DNA from: Plantago elongata
Taxonomy: Eukaryota; Streptophyta; Magnoliopsida; Lamiales; Plantaginaceae
Assembly: GCA_036897095.1 (NCBI GenBank)
Contig: JAYMSP010000024.1
Coordinates: 1-64,000 of the forward strand
DNA length: 64,000 bases
Reading direction: 5' to 3'
Position 1 is the first letter of the stretch; every line of letters begins with the position of its first letter. Shown piece after piece: positions 10,601 to 22,118 of the stretch. The translations under genes were made by a program, and so were the position numbers. The notes beneath the pieces were generated by a model. The model ran no database searches, was not told the DNA's origin, and saw only the letters and a list, made by a program, of their open reading frames with translations.

Positions 10601-13478
10601 CTGGTTACTATTATCACCGAGCTGATGTGCAGGTTGGCGGCTTGTTGTGGGATAAATAGGCAGAGGGGGCACCGAGTCAATCTGATACTGCTGAATGTGG
10701 TTCCGCTCATCAGCGTGTCGTGGTAAGTTATATGCATGATCATGTTGGTTGACAGTCGAAGCAGGCTCTCTATCAGGTAAAAGCATATGCCCTACATTAT
10801 GCAAACCAAAAGAATTGAAAAAGGTGTAAATGAAAGCACCAATATGCACTTAGGAATTTAGTGTTCAGCAATTAACAGAAACTGAGGCTAGAAGAGCTTG
10901 ACAGGGAAGCTGTGAATGTATTTCAAGTAACAAAAAGAGTTTTCAGAACAGAAAGAAACAAAGCAAATACACACCTGTGCTTTGGGAGTTTATGTCAGGG
11001 TGTAGTCGGGGAGGAGGTAAGTGGTTCGAGCTTGATGGATGCAGGTAGGTTCTTTGCTGTGGATGGATACTGCCAGTAGGTGATTGTTGACGGGAGTGCA
11101 TTAAATTCGCACTTGCCTCATTTGCCCATGGGTTATAAGCATTGGTATTGATAGGATCCGTAGAGTGCGAAGGCGGAAATTGGCTGTGATGAGGGTGCAA
11201 ATGCGCAGAATGGCTGTGCTGTGGAACCATGTCTGGAGCATTCGAGCATAAATTTCAGTAGAGTCGTAGGCAAGACCAACCAATGATAATAATATGATTT
11301 TCATTATTTCATGCATGGCTAAAACCACTCTAGAACTCAGAAAATATTTAAAACTTTAGATGCAAATGTGTCGTGCCTATCTTCGAGCTTATACCAGAGT
11401 CCACAATTAGAGAATAAATATAATAGAAGGCGCATTTGACTCCACTTCCTATATAGTTGAAAGTTGTTCGAGGTGCAGAGATTGAGAAAACACTAAAAAT
11501 GAGATGACAATTATTTGACAAATCAACTAGATACAAGGAGAAAACCACTTAAGTATGACAAAGAATGCACACTAAAATTCTGACAAAGAAATCTATGTAC
11601 CATGGTTGTGCAATCCAGGGTGCAATGAGCCCGGGTATGGATAAGGCATGTGCTGGGGATTGAATGTGCAACAACCTGGAAAGTGTTGATGCTGCCCGTG
11701 GGGTGGAAATTGCTGCTGCTGCCCGTGGGGTGTATATTGCTGCTGCTGCCCGTGGGGTGTATATGGTTGGTGCTGCCCATGGGGTGTATATGGTTGGTGC
11801 TGTCCATGGGGTGTATATGGTTGGTGCTGCCCGTGGTTCAAGTATCCATAATTGTGATGCGGCAAGTATGCAGAATCCCTTATTGTTGAAGCCACAGGAG
11901 ACATAGGTCCATCTTCCTCAGGTCTCAAGGTTGATTCTGCGAAAGGTTGTGTATTATGGGGCGAATGTCCTTCATAAGAACAAAACACATAGATTAGTGA
12001 ATTAACTGATAGTCTGACGATACACATAACACAGCACCCTATGCTAACCAAAATTATATAAGGCAAGTTATCACTCAGCAAATCAATTAGTTTTGTAACA
12101 GTAAATATGCCACATTTCTAGTATGGTGAGCTTTTATAGGGGAAAAGGTATTATAGTCTATTTCATATGACCAGTAACTTACGACCCAAAAGCATGTCAC
12201 TGAAATTGGGAATGCAATACATGATATACATTAATAATACATTCCAGGAGATGGAAATGTGAATATCCACAAACTTTTTAAACAAAAGGATGGGGAAAAT
12301 GGAAAAATATAAAATCAAAGAATCGCGAACTTAAAGTACTAAAGGGAGGAATAAGTGAGTAATATGTTTCGCACACAGTGAGAGGAAGATTGATTTAGAG
12401 ATTTAGAGATTTTCCATGTTGCCAATCCAATAGAGTGCATGGCATCGTTTATGTTCACAATTCACCTTTGACCCCTACATAGAGGAGGGAGAAAATCAGA
12501 CTGCTAATGGAAGTGGCAAGTGAGAATAAAATGCTCACCTTTACTCACAGTATGCTGGTCATTATACAAGCCAGCTGCTGTCCACTGCCTCATGAAGTTG
12601 GCCTTCACTCGTTTCATAAGCTCAAGTATAAAAGAACCTTTCTTATTATACTCGGAACAGTTATCCCAAACAAGTTGCACATCCTTCATCACATCCTTCG
12701 AATTCTTGTATTCAAGACCTCTTTCTAGTTTGCTACATATTGTTCCAAAATCCATAGGTGCATCAACGATGTCAAAATAATCCTTACATCAAGCCAACAT
12801 ACCCAGACAAAAAAGAAGGGAAAGCACAAGATGTCAGTATATAATCATGCAGTGTGATAGATATACTAAATTGTCCACAAGCTGAACGAAGTTATACCGG
12901 AATTCCAAGAGCAATAGGATCAACTGGGACATTAAAGGGTATAGCTGCATCCATTTTCATAATCTTCTTAATTATCTAGAAAACAGCGGATATCAATAAA
13001 TAAAGTAAAAGGTAAACATGAACCCACTTAAAAAATAATGAAAAATTAGGCATCATCATACCAACTCTGCAGCATCTAGTTCTTCCTTGTTGTACGCAGA
13101 AGCAGAACGAGAAGATTTTGGTTCTTTTTGACCTATTCTAGGCCGCTGCAACGAGAATCCACCACTTGTTGCATTTGCACGTGAAGAAGATAGAGATCTT
13201 GCCAATTGTGCAGCAGCATTGCCAGGTGCTGCATTGTTTGCTCTAGCCAAAGCAGCAGAGGTCCCAGGTGATTTATCATTTACAACAGACTTACTGAAAT
13301 TGGCGTTATGGCCACTATTACCACTACTTGTTTCCTTTGTTTCTATCTCATCATTAACATGTACTTCATCGTTGTCTTTGTTAGCATCAGAGTAGTAACC
13401 AGGATCCGTCTCTGGAACATTAGGAGACACAGAGGGCTTCTTTGTGGGGCGTTTAACAGATCGTCGCTTGCGCTTCAT
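7694..13478 (-). CDS. Bromodomain protein fused to a Transposase_24 (Ptta/En/Spm) domain, with AT-hook
   Basis: Sixteen exons in consistent phase give 1067 residues: 13478-13062, 12975-12898, 12782-12539, 11969-11601, 11232-10975, 10791-10552, 10292-10056, 9974-9819, 9730-9489, 9401-9198, 9062-8970, 8885-8778, 8686-8345, 8100-8017, 7922-7827, 7729-7694. Order: basic N-terminus MKRKRRSVKRPTKK; bromodomain at about 140-235 with DYFDIVDAPMDFGTI in the ZA loop and the acetyl-lysine-binding Asn in NCSEYN; HGQHQPYTP repeats at about 292-345; a His/Gln/Pro-rich disordered part to about 665; a full Transposase_24 domain at about 670-890 (GRGPAKSMF, DEYGQPIG, WVLRSLSQKWKNWK, KRSEKNKVSRSAMKYNH, TRKDGKPVN); a Met-rich helix at about 940-990; and a final AT-hook RPRGRPRKT. 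A likely role is an acetyl-histone reader with DNA contact from the domesticated domain; this is inference. The ATG chosen is the first after a leader intron (about 13531-14406). Confidence 0.85.
11660..11835 (-). repeat. 27-bp in-frame tandem repeats (HGQHQPYTP units)
   Basis: About six copies of a nine-residue unit lie in exon 4 of the bromodomain gene. Three are identical in protein (HGQHQPYTP), and the others drift to HGQQQQYTP and HGQQQQFPP. The period of 27 bp keeps the frame. Confidence 0.85.
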
Positions 13479-14480
13479 TTCTTCCTTGTTTCTTGTTACC
13501 AAATATATGACAAACCAAAGACCCTTGAAGCTGCCAAATCACAGAATGTAGGAAAATCATCTTGAATATGCTAGTCACTATGCAGCATTATACAGCTTGA
13601 GAGGGCAAGGTTCACATCTTTCCAACTTGAAAACTACCCTAGCAACAAATCCATAATCCAGCATTTTACACGTTTTTTTCTTTTCTTTCATTCTAACTGA
13701 AAACATGAAAAAAGTCGTAATTGTGTTGCAAACTGATCGAGTATGATGCAACCTGCTCCTTTTATTGTACCGACTTAAGATTCCAAGAGGAATTTGGGCT
13801 TGAATGAATTCAGGATTTTTAACTATCCAAATTCAATCCGTTAAAATCCTTTTTTCTCATACAAAGTTACAAACAAGAAAGAACATACACCTCATTGATA
13901 AAGATCTTCAAACAAATTCAGAAATCCATTACCCTCAAAATGCTCAAGAGAATTAAACCTTCAGATTCCTAACAGCTCAGACACCATCTAAAACGCGAAA
14001 ACCGTGGACTTCAGTTGACTAAAAGTCTAAAACCCTCAAATCCACCAAAGACATTTGCTACACTTAAACCACTAACACTCCATTACCGACACTTGTATTC
14101 CGAATATGTGACAATCTTCAGCAATAGCAGGTTAACTTACAAACATATCAAAGCTCAACCCCATTTCTCTCTTCGGATACATAAACTGATCTTCACCGAT
14201 TCCACAATCTCACAGAAAAACACTTCCAACAGCAATTAGGTTAACTAAAAACTACAGAACTAAAATCAACAGATTATAGCACCAAAAAATAGCTACAAAT
14301 TTTCAGAAAATCGAACGAAAAATATCAATCGCTGAACTGCAAATTAGTTTAGGGATCAAGTGAAAGTAACAACGAATATTACCAGCTCAAATCGAAATGG
14401 AAGTACCTTTACTTTGCCTGAGTGGAGAAGAAATTCAGCTTGACTCTGGCTAGGGCTATGGAGAAGACGATGAGCAGACT
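13479..14480 (-). other. 5' leader and leader intron of the bromodomain gene
   Basis: On the minus strand a probable leader exon ends at 14407 (CAAAG then GTACTT). It joins an acceptor (TTTGGCAG) before 13530, leaving a 52-base leader piece before the ATG at 13478. The intron of about 875 bp shows no other gene. Confidence 0.45.
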
Positions 14481-15773
14481 GAAAAAAGCGTCTTAACTAA
14501 CTCTGTCACTAAAATCGAAAACTCAATCGTAGCCGTTGATTGAATCACATTCTACGGCGACGATTAGTATTGGAATTAGCGTCGCTTTTGTTAAGTTTGT
14601 GCGCACTCAGTACCTTAAAAAGGAAAAGGGAAAATGTACTCTAGTAAAGGAAATTGTCACCACTCACTCATATTTTAATCTAGTCATAGAATTGTTACAT
14701 ATTTTTATTGATATGATATTTTTCGATTTGTATATTACAATTATTGCATCGTATCATTCTGCATGTATATTGATTCATCAAATTGTTTTCCTTTGTTTAA
14801 AATGAATCAGTATGATTTTTATTTATACATGTCATACTGATGCATAGGGTTTTGTTCTCTTTAAGTCAAAATCAGTTCAGTTCAGTTCAGTTCGGTGTAG
14901 TTATAATTTATATCTTACTTCAATTCAGTTTAGTAAATTTCAGTTGAATAAAACTGAGTATAATGGATTACATATGTATATGATAATTATATCATATTAT
15001 CATATATGTACATAATATATTATATGATGCATCTTCGAAGTTAACATGATGGGGGAGAAAAATAGGTTACACATATAGTGTATTATCATATGATGTATAT
15101 GAAGAGTATATGGAAGGGAAAAAAAGGGAAAAAAAACTAAATTTTAAAGTAACTTTTATTTTTTTTATAATTAAAGTATATATAATAAGTGTCACGAATG
15201 ATTAAAACTACTTTGGCATTAGCATCACTATCATACATCTACATAATGAATAAGATATCCCGGCTTGTAAATGTACAAATTCAATGCTTTTCTTCGACAT
15301 TTGTGAAAAGTCTCAATCTTTAACGTTTATGTTAATAATTTGTTAAAAATATCATATTTCAATATTTAACAACATCATTGATATTGTAAACTTGTGAATT
15401 CCTACTGACAAGCTAATCGTGTGTGGAAAATACACACTGAACTTCCTTGATACATGAGTTCGAGTACATATTGTGAGCCACAGATCAAGCAATCGACACA
15501 AATGAGAATAATTAGCTAACACGTTCATGGAACTGCATGAGTTATGGGATCGTCCAGATAGTCCCTCAACTTTAGTCATATAAACATTTTTTAAATCCAA
15601 ATGTATCATAGTCCAATCACTTAACTGATGATTACATATGTATCCATTCTTTGCCTATAGGCTATAATCCAAAGCGAAGCCACCCTTTCGAGTTTTAACC
15701 CGTCACAAAAGGGTTGGTAGGTAGTTTCCAGCACAAGGAGTCGTATGCCACATGGGTGCTTTCCATGTGCTTT
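14481..15773. other. AT-rich spacer between divergent genes
   Basis: No gene is visible between the bromodomain gene (-) and BASS1 (+). It holds a dispersed repeat copy at 14848-14965 and a strongly AT-rich part at 14950-15200. Confidence 0.4.
14848..14965. repeat. Dispersed repeat, copy 2
   Basis: It starts GGTTTTGTTCTCTTTAAG, followed by CAGTTCAGTTCAGTTCAG and TAGTTATAATTTATA. The order of blocks matches 2467-2640. Confidence 0.45.
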
Positions 15774-15780
15774 TATATAA
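15774..15780 (+). promoter_or_regulatory. Candidate TATA box of BASS1
   Basis: TATATAA, about 210 bp before the BASS1 start codon, in a locally GC-richer stretch. Only position and sequence support it. Confidence 0.35.
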
Positions 15781-15989
15781 ACGTCGTCACCGTGAATCCC
15801 AGACCGGAAGTTTAATGTTGCTAATTCAAGCTCAATCGAAAACGACGAAATCGAAATCGTCATGGGCCATCACAGAGCTCCCGAATATTCCAATTCACTG
15901 TGATTTAGAGCTACTCATTGGATCCTGAAATTGCAAATTGAAGTTGAGTAGATGATCACGGTTCACCCTTTGCAAACAATCAAGAAATA

Positions 15990-18534
15990 ATGTCGCTATC
16001 TGTCTGCTTCACACCATCAATCTCACTCACCAAACAAGCCCATCTCAGAATCCCACTCTACAAACCCACCAACACCCACTTCAGCATTCCTAAAAATCCC
16101 GTTTTTACTAATTCAAGATTCCGCATCAGCTGCAGCAGAGAGAATGGAAATGTTGAAAAGCCAGCATCTTTTACGCCTCCTGATGAACCGGAATGGCAAA
16201 AATGGATGGCTAAGGCAGCTAGTTTGTACCCTGTGTATGTCACTGGTGGAGCAGTAGTTGCGTTCTTGAAGCCTTCTGCCTTTTCTTGGTTTGTGAAGAT
16301 GGGTCCTGCTACTTACAGCTTGACTCTTGGGTTCATTATGTTGGCAATGGGGATCACTTTGGAGCTCAAGGACTTGCTCAATTTGTTCATGCAAAGGCCC
16401 CTCTCTGTGAGTGTCTTAGCAAATCTCTTGATGAATTTGTTATCTAAGGTTCCGACTTTCGATTTCTCACTGGTTTCCGCTATAACACTGTTAAGACTAG
16501 TCACTTGGGTATGAGTGAGTGAGTATGAATTAGTCTTAATTTGCATTCTATACTGTTCTTGCAGATCCCTCTCACTGATTACTTAGTTGATTAAAAGTTA
16601 ACACTCTACTTCATTGATGATTTGTTAGCTGAGCTTAATGCTGAGAGTGACAAATTGCTATTGTAATAACTTGACTCTGAGTAAGTGTCAAGTAGCAGCA
16701 AGTAACAATTTAGACTAATTGCAACTGGAGAACAAGTTCGATACCATGAGGTGCTTACAGCTACAGGGTAGGGTGTACAGGAAAAAAGCAAGCGGAATTG
16801 TTTGTTTATCAAGTTTTGAATATATTTTATTCTCTTGTATCAGATACTTTTTGGATGTGCTGCCCAGTACACCATAATGCCATTTTTTGGGGTGGTACTT
16901 AGCAGGTTGTTGGGGCTGTCTCCTTCACTTTCTGTGGGTTTGATATTGCTCTCGTGTTGCCCCGGTGGTACGGCATCTAATGTGGTAAGTCCTCATTACA
17001 GTATCCTAGAGAGTTTTAGTGGTACTTGTTTGAGGCGGATGCTAGCTTGTTGTACGATATAGGTTTGATATTGTTTGGTTTGATATTCTAGCTTATGTCA
17101 TATGATCGGTATATAAGAACTCTTGTTTCATGCTTTGCTGAAAATAGTGTTGCAGGTAACCTTAATTGCTCAAGGAGATGTACCATTGTCCATCGTGATG
17201 ACCGTATGTACCACACTTGGAGCAGTACTTCTTACACCTACACTGTGTAAGATTCTTGCAGGAACTTATGTTCCTGTAGATGCTGTTAAACTCTCCATCA
17301 GCACTTTGCAGGTGAGTTCCACATAACATTGCCTTCTCATTTTTGGTTTTGTGTTTCCCTAATCCCCTCTGGTAATAGCTTTTTGCTTTTCGGGGTAGGT
17401 GGTCGTTGCTCCTATACTACTAGGATCTTTCCTGCAGAACAACTTTCCGAAAAACGTGAAACAAGTCACCCCTTTTGCACCATTGGTTGCTGTTCTGGCT
17501 GCCTCACTTCTTGCTTGCAGGTTTGAATATATTAATTATCAAATGATACGTATATCAAATGGATTATCTCAATCCTTTGTCTCCTTCCTCTTGTTAGGAA
17601 CTGACCTGTGTGTTTACATGCTGACAATATTCTTTTTATTTATGTTAGTGTATTTTCAGAAAATGTAATCCGGCTTAGATCTTCGGCAATTGGCGCATCA
17701 TTATCATCTGATCTATCTCCACTTGTTCGTGCTCAAGTATTCCTCTCCACTGAGTTAGGGGTTGTTATTCTTTCAGTTCTATTGCTCCACTCTGCAGGTT
17801 TCTTCATAGGGTAAGCTTTTAAACTCTGTTGATATTGATTTCTGTGAACTGTGTCCAACTGCCATAGTGCCATGTAATTTAAGTTGTGCACAAATGTTGG
17901 CACCTAGCTTTGGATAAGTAATAGTATATGGGTATAGGTGAGATAATATTGATCAGCTACAGTCAGATTATTAATTGTTAAAAAGCATATATAGTCAACT
18001 TATACTGAAGTATCGCTTAAGAAGAGTTTAGTACAGCATTATACTAAAAAACTCTGCTCAACCTGCAGGTATCTATCTGCAGCTCTTGTTGGATTTAAGG
18101 AACCACAACGACGTGCAGTGTCAATTGAAGTAAGATCCTCACTGTCCTAGATCTCTACATTCTACTAATTCAGAACTGTCAATATCTGGCTGGAGCCATT
18201 GTAGGATCTTGGAGACAAGCATAAGATAACTTCTTTCTTATTGTCTCAGGATCTAATTAGAAGACTTTGCTAGTTCAATTGTGGTACTAGCTTTGAAAGG
18301 CTTGTGAACTTTTGATTCCCTCATTTTTTGCAGGTTGGCATGCAAAATTCCTCACTAGGAGTGGTTCTAGCAGCTGCTCATTTCACCTCGCCGATGGTTG
18401 CTCTACCTTCAGCTGTCTCAGCAGTAATTATGAACATCATGGGCAGCAGTTTAGGCTTCTTTTGGAGGTACATCAATCCTACTGTTCCAGAGGATAGTGT
18501 TAAAGCCGTGGAAAACCAATATAAGACACAGTGA
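15990..18534 (+). CDS. BASS1: Plastid sodium/metabolite cotransporter of the bile acid:sodium symporter family (BASS1 type)
   Basis: Seven exons give 419 residues: 15990-16406, 16844-16984, 17156-17311, 17399-17520, 17649-17810, 18069-18129, 18334-18534. The first 50 residues are Ser/Thr-rich and basic, as in a chloroplast transit peptide. The rest is a chain of hydrophobic helices with the family marks CCPGGTASN (177-185), IAQGDVPLSIVMTVCTTLG and EVGMQNSSLGVVLAA (from 353). ILFGCAAQYTIMP and the SAVIMNIMGSSLGFFWRY end favour BASS1 over the pyruvate carrier BASS2, as judged from memory. BASS proteins sit in the plastid envelope and move small anions with sodium; the BASS1 substrate is not settled. 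The length is normal and no break is visible. Confidence 0.9.
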
Positions 18535-19681
18535 CTGGTGTAAATTAAATCAGACCCTTGTCAAAGTGCTTCACTGCTAAAAGGATAGGGCGGCTTGGGA
18601 TAAGACATGTCTTGTTTTCGTAGTTTCTACACTGAAAATGTGAAAAGTAGCTCAACAGGTACCAGTATAAGTCTGCTGCTAAGAATTAAAGTTTCTTGAA
18701 TCTCTGTATTGAAGGGTCATGGCATTTATTCAGGCCGATAAACAATAGAGCATGAACTCTGGTACTTGTTTGGAGAATCTGTGGGACAAATTATTTAACA
18801 GTACATTAGAAAGTTGTCGATTGGCTGGTATTGCTGCTTTCCTGTTCATCCAGCCTGTTTGATGAAACTTTGAATCTGAAATTCTTCTGGTTATCACTTA
18901 TCATAGTTGCAAAACGGCCATTGATTTAGCTGTACAATTATACATCAAGAAAGGAAAGTTTTATCCAAGTCCTGTTTCCGAACGTGATATTTAATTGTTC
19001 ATGTGACCGAATGAATGCTATAATGTGCAAGCAAGATTCATTACGAATGGTCTTGATGAAACGACTGCAAACAGATTGCAATGAGTTATGCTCATCGATT
19101 CTCCAGCAGTCCATATTGCTACTTGAGTTTTCAAAGAGATGGAGTCATGGAGGAGCTAACAAGGTTGGGCAGTATTATCTTAATAGCAAAATGAGGCAGT
19201 TCTGCTTCCTTGTGAAATCCGAATGTTTAGTTGTAGTTTCTGCAATACAAAATTGAAACAATCAACAGAAACGTGTGAAAAATAATAAACACAACACTGA
19301 CTACTATTGTTTCATTCAAGGATGGGAGACCATCATGTACACAAGAGGTTAGAGATTCGAATACCGCCATCGAAGGTAAACAAATCTTATCTAGTGACTA
19401 GAGAGCTATGGCTTTCATACGTCGCCCACATTATGAAAGGGATTATTATTCCGTATTCGAGGGAACATGTTTACCACGTAGCTCAACTTTCGAACCCATC
19501 GAAGCTCATATCCGAAAACCAATACAGTACATTGTAAATTGTCTCTAACAAACTGGCGTTGATAACAACATTGTCTTCTTCTGTACTGTCTCATCTCAAC
19601 ACATTATTCTGCTACCTTGTTTCCTCCATTAATCTTGGCAATATATCCTTGAATTGCCAAGTTCACATTTTGCATTCAAAA
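18535..19681. other. 3' tail of BASS1 and spacer before the JAZ gene
   Basis: No supported gene. 19310-19540 contains an AGATTCGAATACC stretch that recalls a tRNA-type B box, but no clear SINE structure could be shown. Confidence 0.35.
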
Positions 19682-20929
19682 ATGTCTTGTGAAAGTATAG
19701 TTGCAAGAGATTTTATGAACAACTTTGAGAACTCCAACGTTGGAGAAAGCAGAAAAGGCAGTCTTTCCAGTTCTTCATCAGAAAGTGGTCATGCTTACAC
19801 TGAAGAAATGCGCTCTTTAGATCTTTTCCGTGAACGACATCTTCTCAAAGTGCAACATCTCATTCAGAAATCAGGTAAAGGTGATAGTCGTAAAACAAGA
19901 AAGGCACGCTTTTTCGTACCACTTGATGGCGGGGGATGTTCCCGCCCTCCAACACGCCTTGAACAACACCTTCTCCCTGCAATCAAGTACGTAAGTCATA
20001 ACCGTGTCGATATATATGGCTATACATATTATATTCATGATCATATGGAATTTACCCTCACCACAACAACTAGACCACCTAATCTGCTTGTTTTCATCTT
20101 ACTGAAAACAAAAACAGAGTTTTCAATCCACAAATACAGATCTGCATATTTCTGATAACCTTACCTTTCTTGTGGATGCTCTAATGTAGGAGTAATGATC
20201 CATTTCAACCTTTAGCAAGTGATCAATCTGAGGGAGCACAAATGACGATCTTCTACGATGGGGTTATCAATGTGTATGATAATGTCTCTACTGATAAGGT
20301 AACTTCTACAGGCTCCAAGCATTTAGTCGGGGACATCATTACTCGTGATTGTTATATAAAAGTTCTGAAAACTCGATTATCAAAGACTAGAAAACTAATT
20401 GTTCCTCTATCAGTATAGACATTCATGAATATTTTCAGATCATATGTGTATGCTTCTCCAAACTTACTACGCTTGCGGTTTACATGGGATAGGCAAAGGC
20501 AATCATGCTACTGGCGGGAGAGAGTTCTTTAAAAGTTCCTGCAACAACAAAAACTGTGGCTGAACAAGATACAACAGTAATACGCAGGGAAACATACCCA
20601 AAATCAGAGTGCAAGTTACAAGCAAGTAATCCCAGATATCAGTTCTTTAACATAAAAATTTCAAAGTTGCATACTCTCACAAACTGAAAAATTAGAAAAC
20701 TAATTTAAGTTAGATCCTTCATCTCAGATCTCCCGATTACGTCAAGGCGCTCTCTGATTGCATTTTTTGACAAGCGTCGAGACAGGTGGAATACAATTGA
20801 TTTCTAGTATATAAGTTACAATAGATGCTTGTCTAAAGTTACAGTATTGATTCAATCATTGACGCGTGCAGGATAATGAATAGTTCTCCATATGCCACTC
20901 CGACACAGATAAAACTGGAGGCTGATTGA
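19682..20929 (+). CDS. JAZ repressor (TIFY family)
   Basis: Five exons give 220 residues: 19682-19986, 20190-20298, 20493-20625, 20728-20785, 20872-20929. JAZ proteins bind MYC factors and recruit NINJA/TOPLESS until JA-Ile makes COI1 destroy them. The ZIM domain is at about 119-150 with TIFYDG at 121-126 and NVYDNVSTDKAKAIMLLA. The Jas motif is LPITSRRSLIAFFDKRRDR at 184-202, and the X2PY end SSPY is at 206-209. Residues 1-101 have no known domain. The ATG was chosen as the first with a reasonable N-terminus; the frame is open further upstream without an ATG. The first donor is GTACGT at 19987; only this site keeps phase with exon 2. The degron part differs from the usual LPIARR (see findings). 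Which JAZ number it corresponds to is not clear. Confidence 0.88.
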
Positions 20930-22002
20930 TCATTCGCGGTCAATTGATGTAACAACTCCAACAGAGACAATATATTGCTCCTAGTAGTTCATAAAGAGCA
21001 TTCACCTAAATGTTCACTGAAATATTATCAACATTGTCCATTGCCCTATGATTTCCTCTTGTTGTTGGATATGAATTCAGGAACAAGATTCTTAATAGAA
21101 AACAGCTGATAGATCATTTTTGCATTACAGTGATGACATATTCAATGTAACACATACAGGTTAGTTCGACATAATAACAAGACTTCACCACAAATTGTGC
21201 CAACTTCTAAACCACTTGAACAGAACTTGGGCATATGTATAACTCTTTACATAACAGCTTCACAGTCACACATTACCTATGGAGTTCTTATAATTATTAT
21301 TAATGGAGTATTATAAAGTAAAATTACACCAAATCTGAGAAGTTTCAAACTACACTGCAATATTAGGTTACTAATCAAGTGCAATGAACATAGTCATATT
21401 TTATGTTGCATGCTTTGGAAAGTAGAGACTCTAAAGTCTAAATTATACTGCAAACCTGACCAATCCTGGCACTCCAAAGCTTCTATTTGTCCAGCTCATT
21501 GTTCTGAAAGTATACAAGAGTAAGGCGGCCATTGAAATCTAAGGGACATTTCAAAGCCATATAATATTAATTAATTAGTACTTCCATTACCTTCACATTC
21601 AGAGTATTCAACAGTGGGTCAGTGATCAATCTCCATCAGATGTATTTGAACTGATGATCGTGGAATGGGTGGCGGAAGGTGGTGATGCGGCGAAGCATTT
21701 GAACTGAAGAAACGCATTTCACTTGGATCATTTCCTACGTTGCCTACTAATTCAATTATTCAACCGAGCAATGTTACACCATTTTCTTTTAACAACATTA
21801 ACAACTATCGAATCACTACTTATTGAGTAAAACTGAAATCCAATCAGACAAATTTACTCTATTTACTGTTCATTGCCCCCAAATTTGACTGATGACATTT
21901 AGATTAAATTAATTTAACCTTTTAAATCGTACCGAATTGCACCGTTTAATAAAATACGAGCAAGTAAACATCCTATCTTTTAAATAGACCTGACAATCCT
22001 CC
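20930..22002. other. Spacer between JAZ and EMB8-like genes
   Basis: AT-rich. It includes the 3' tail of the JAZ gene; no gene, RNA or clear element seen. Confidence 0.4.
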
Positions 22003-22011
22003 TATTTATAA
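22003..22011 (+). promoter_or_regulatory. Candidate TATA box of EMB8-like gene A
   Basis: TATTTATAA, about 110 bp before the start codon at 22119, which is normal plant spacing with a short leader. Confidence 0.4.
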
Positions 22012-22118
22012 GGGGCTAATCCGAAATAGAACTCCATACAACTGACAAGCAAAAAACACCCATATTCTTGAATCTTGATTCATTCAGTTACAGTAAAAAT
22101 CTCTTCTTTCTTTCATCA

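Noticed and set aside
15621-15863. 80-residue minus-strand frame before BASS1
   Set aside because: No recognisable motif; it covers the probable promoter and leader of BASS1.
19310-19540. Possible SINE with AGATTCGAATACC
   Set aside because: The B-box match is poor, no A box at the right distance, and no tail or target duplication.
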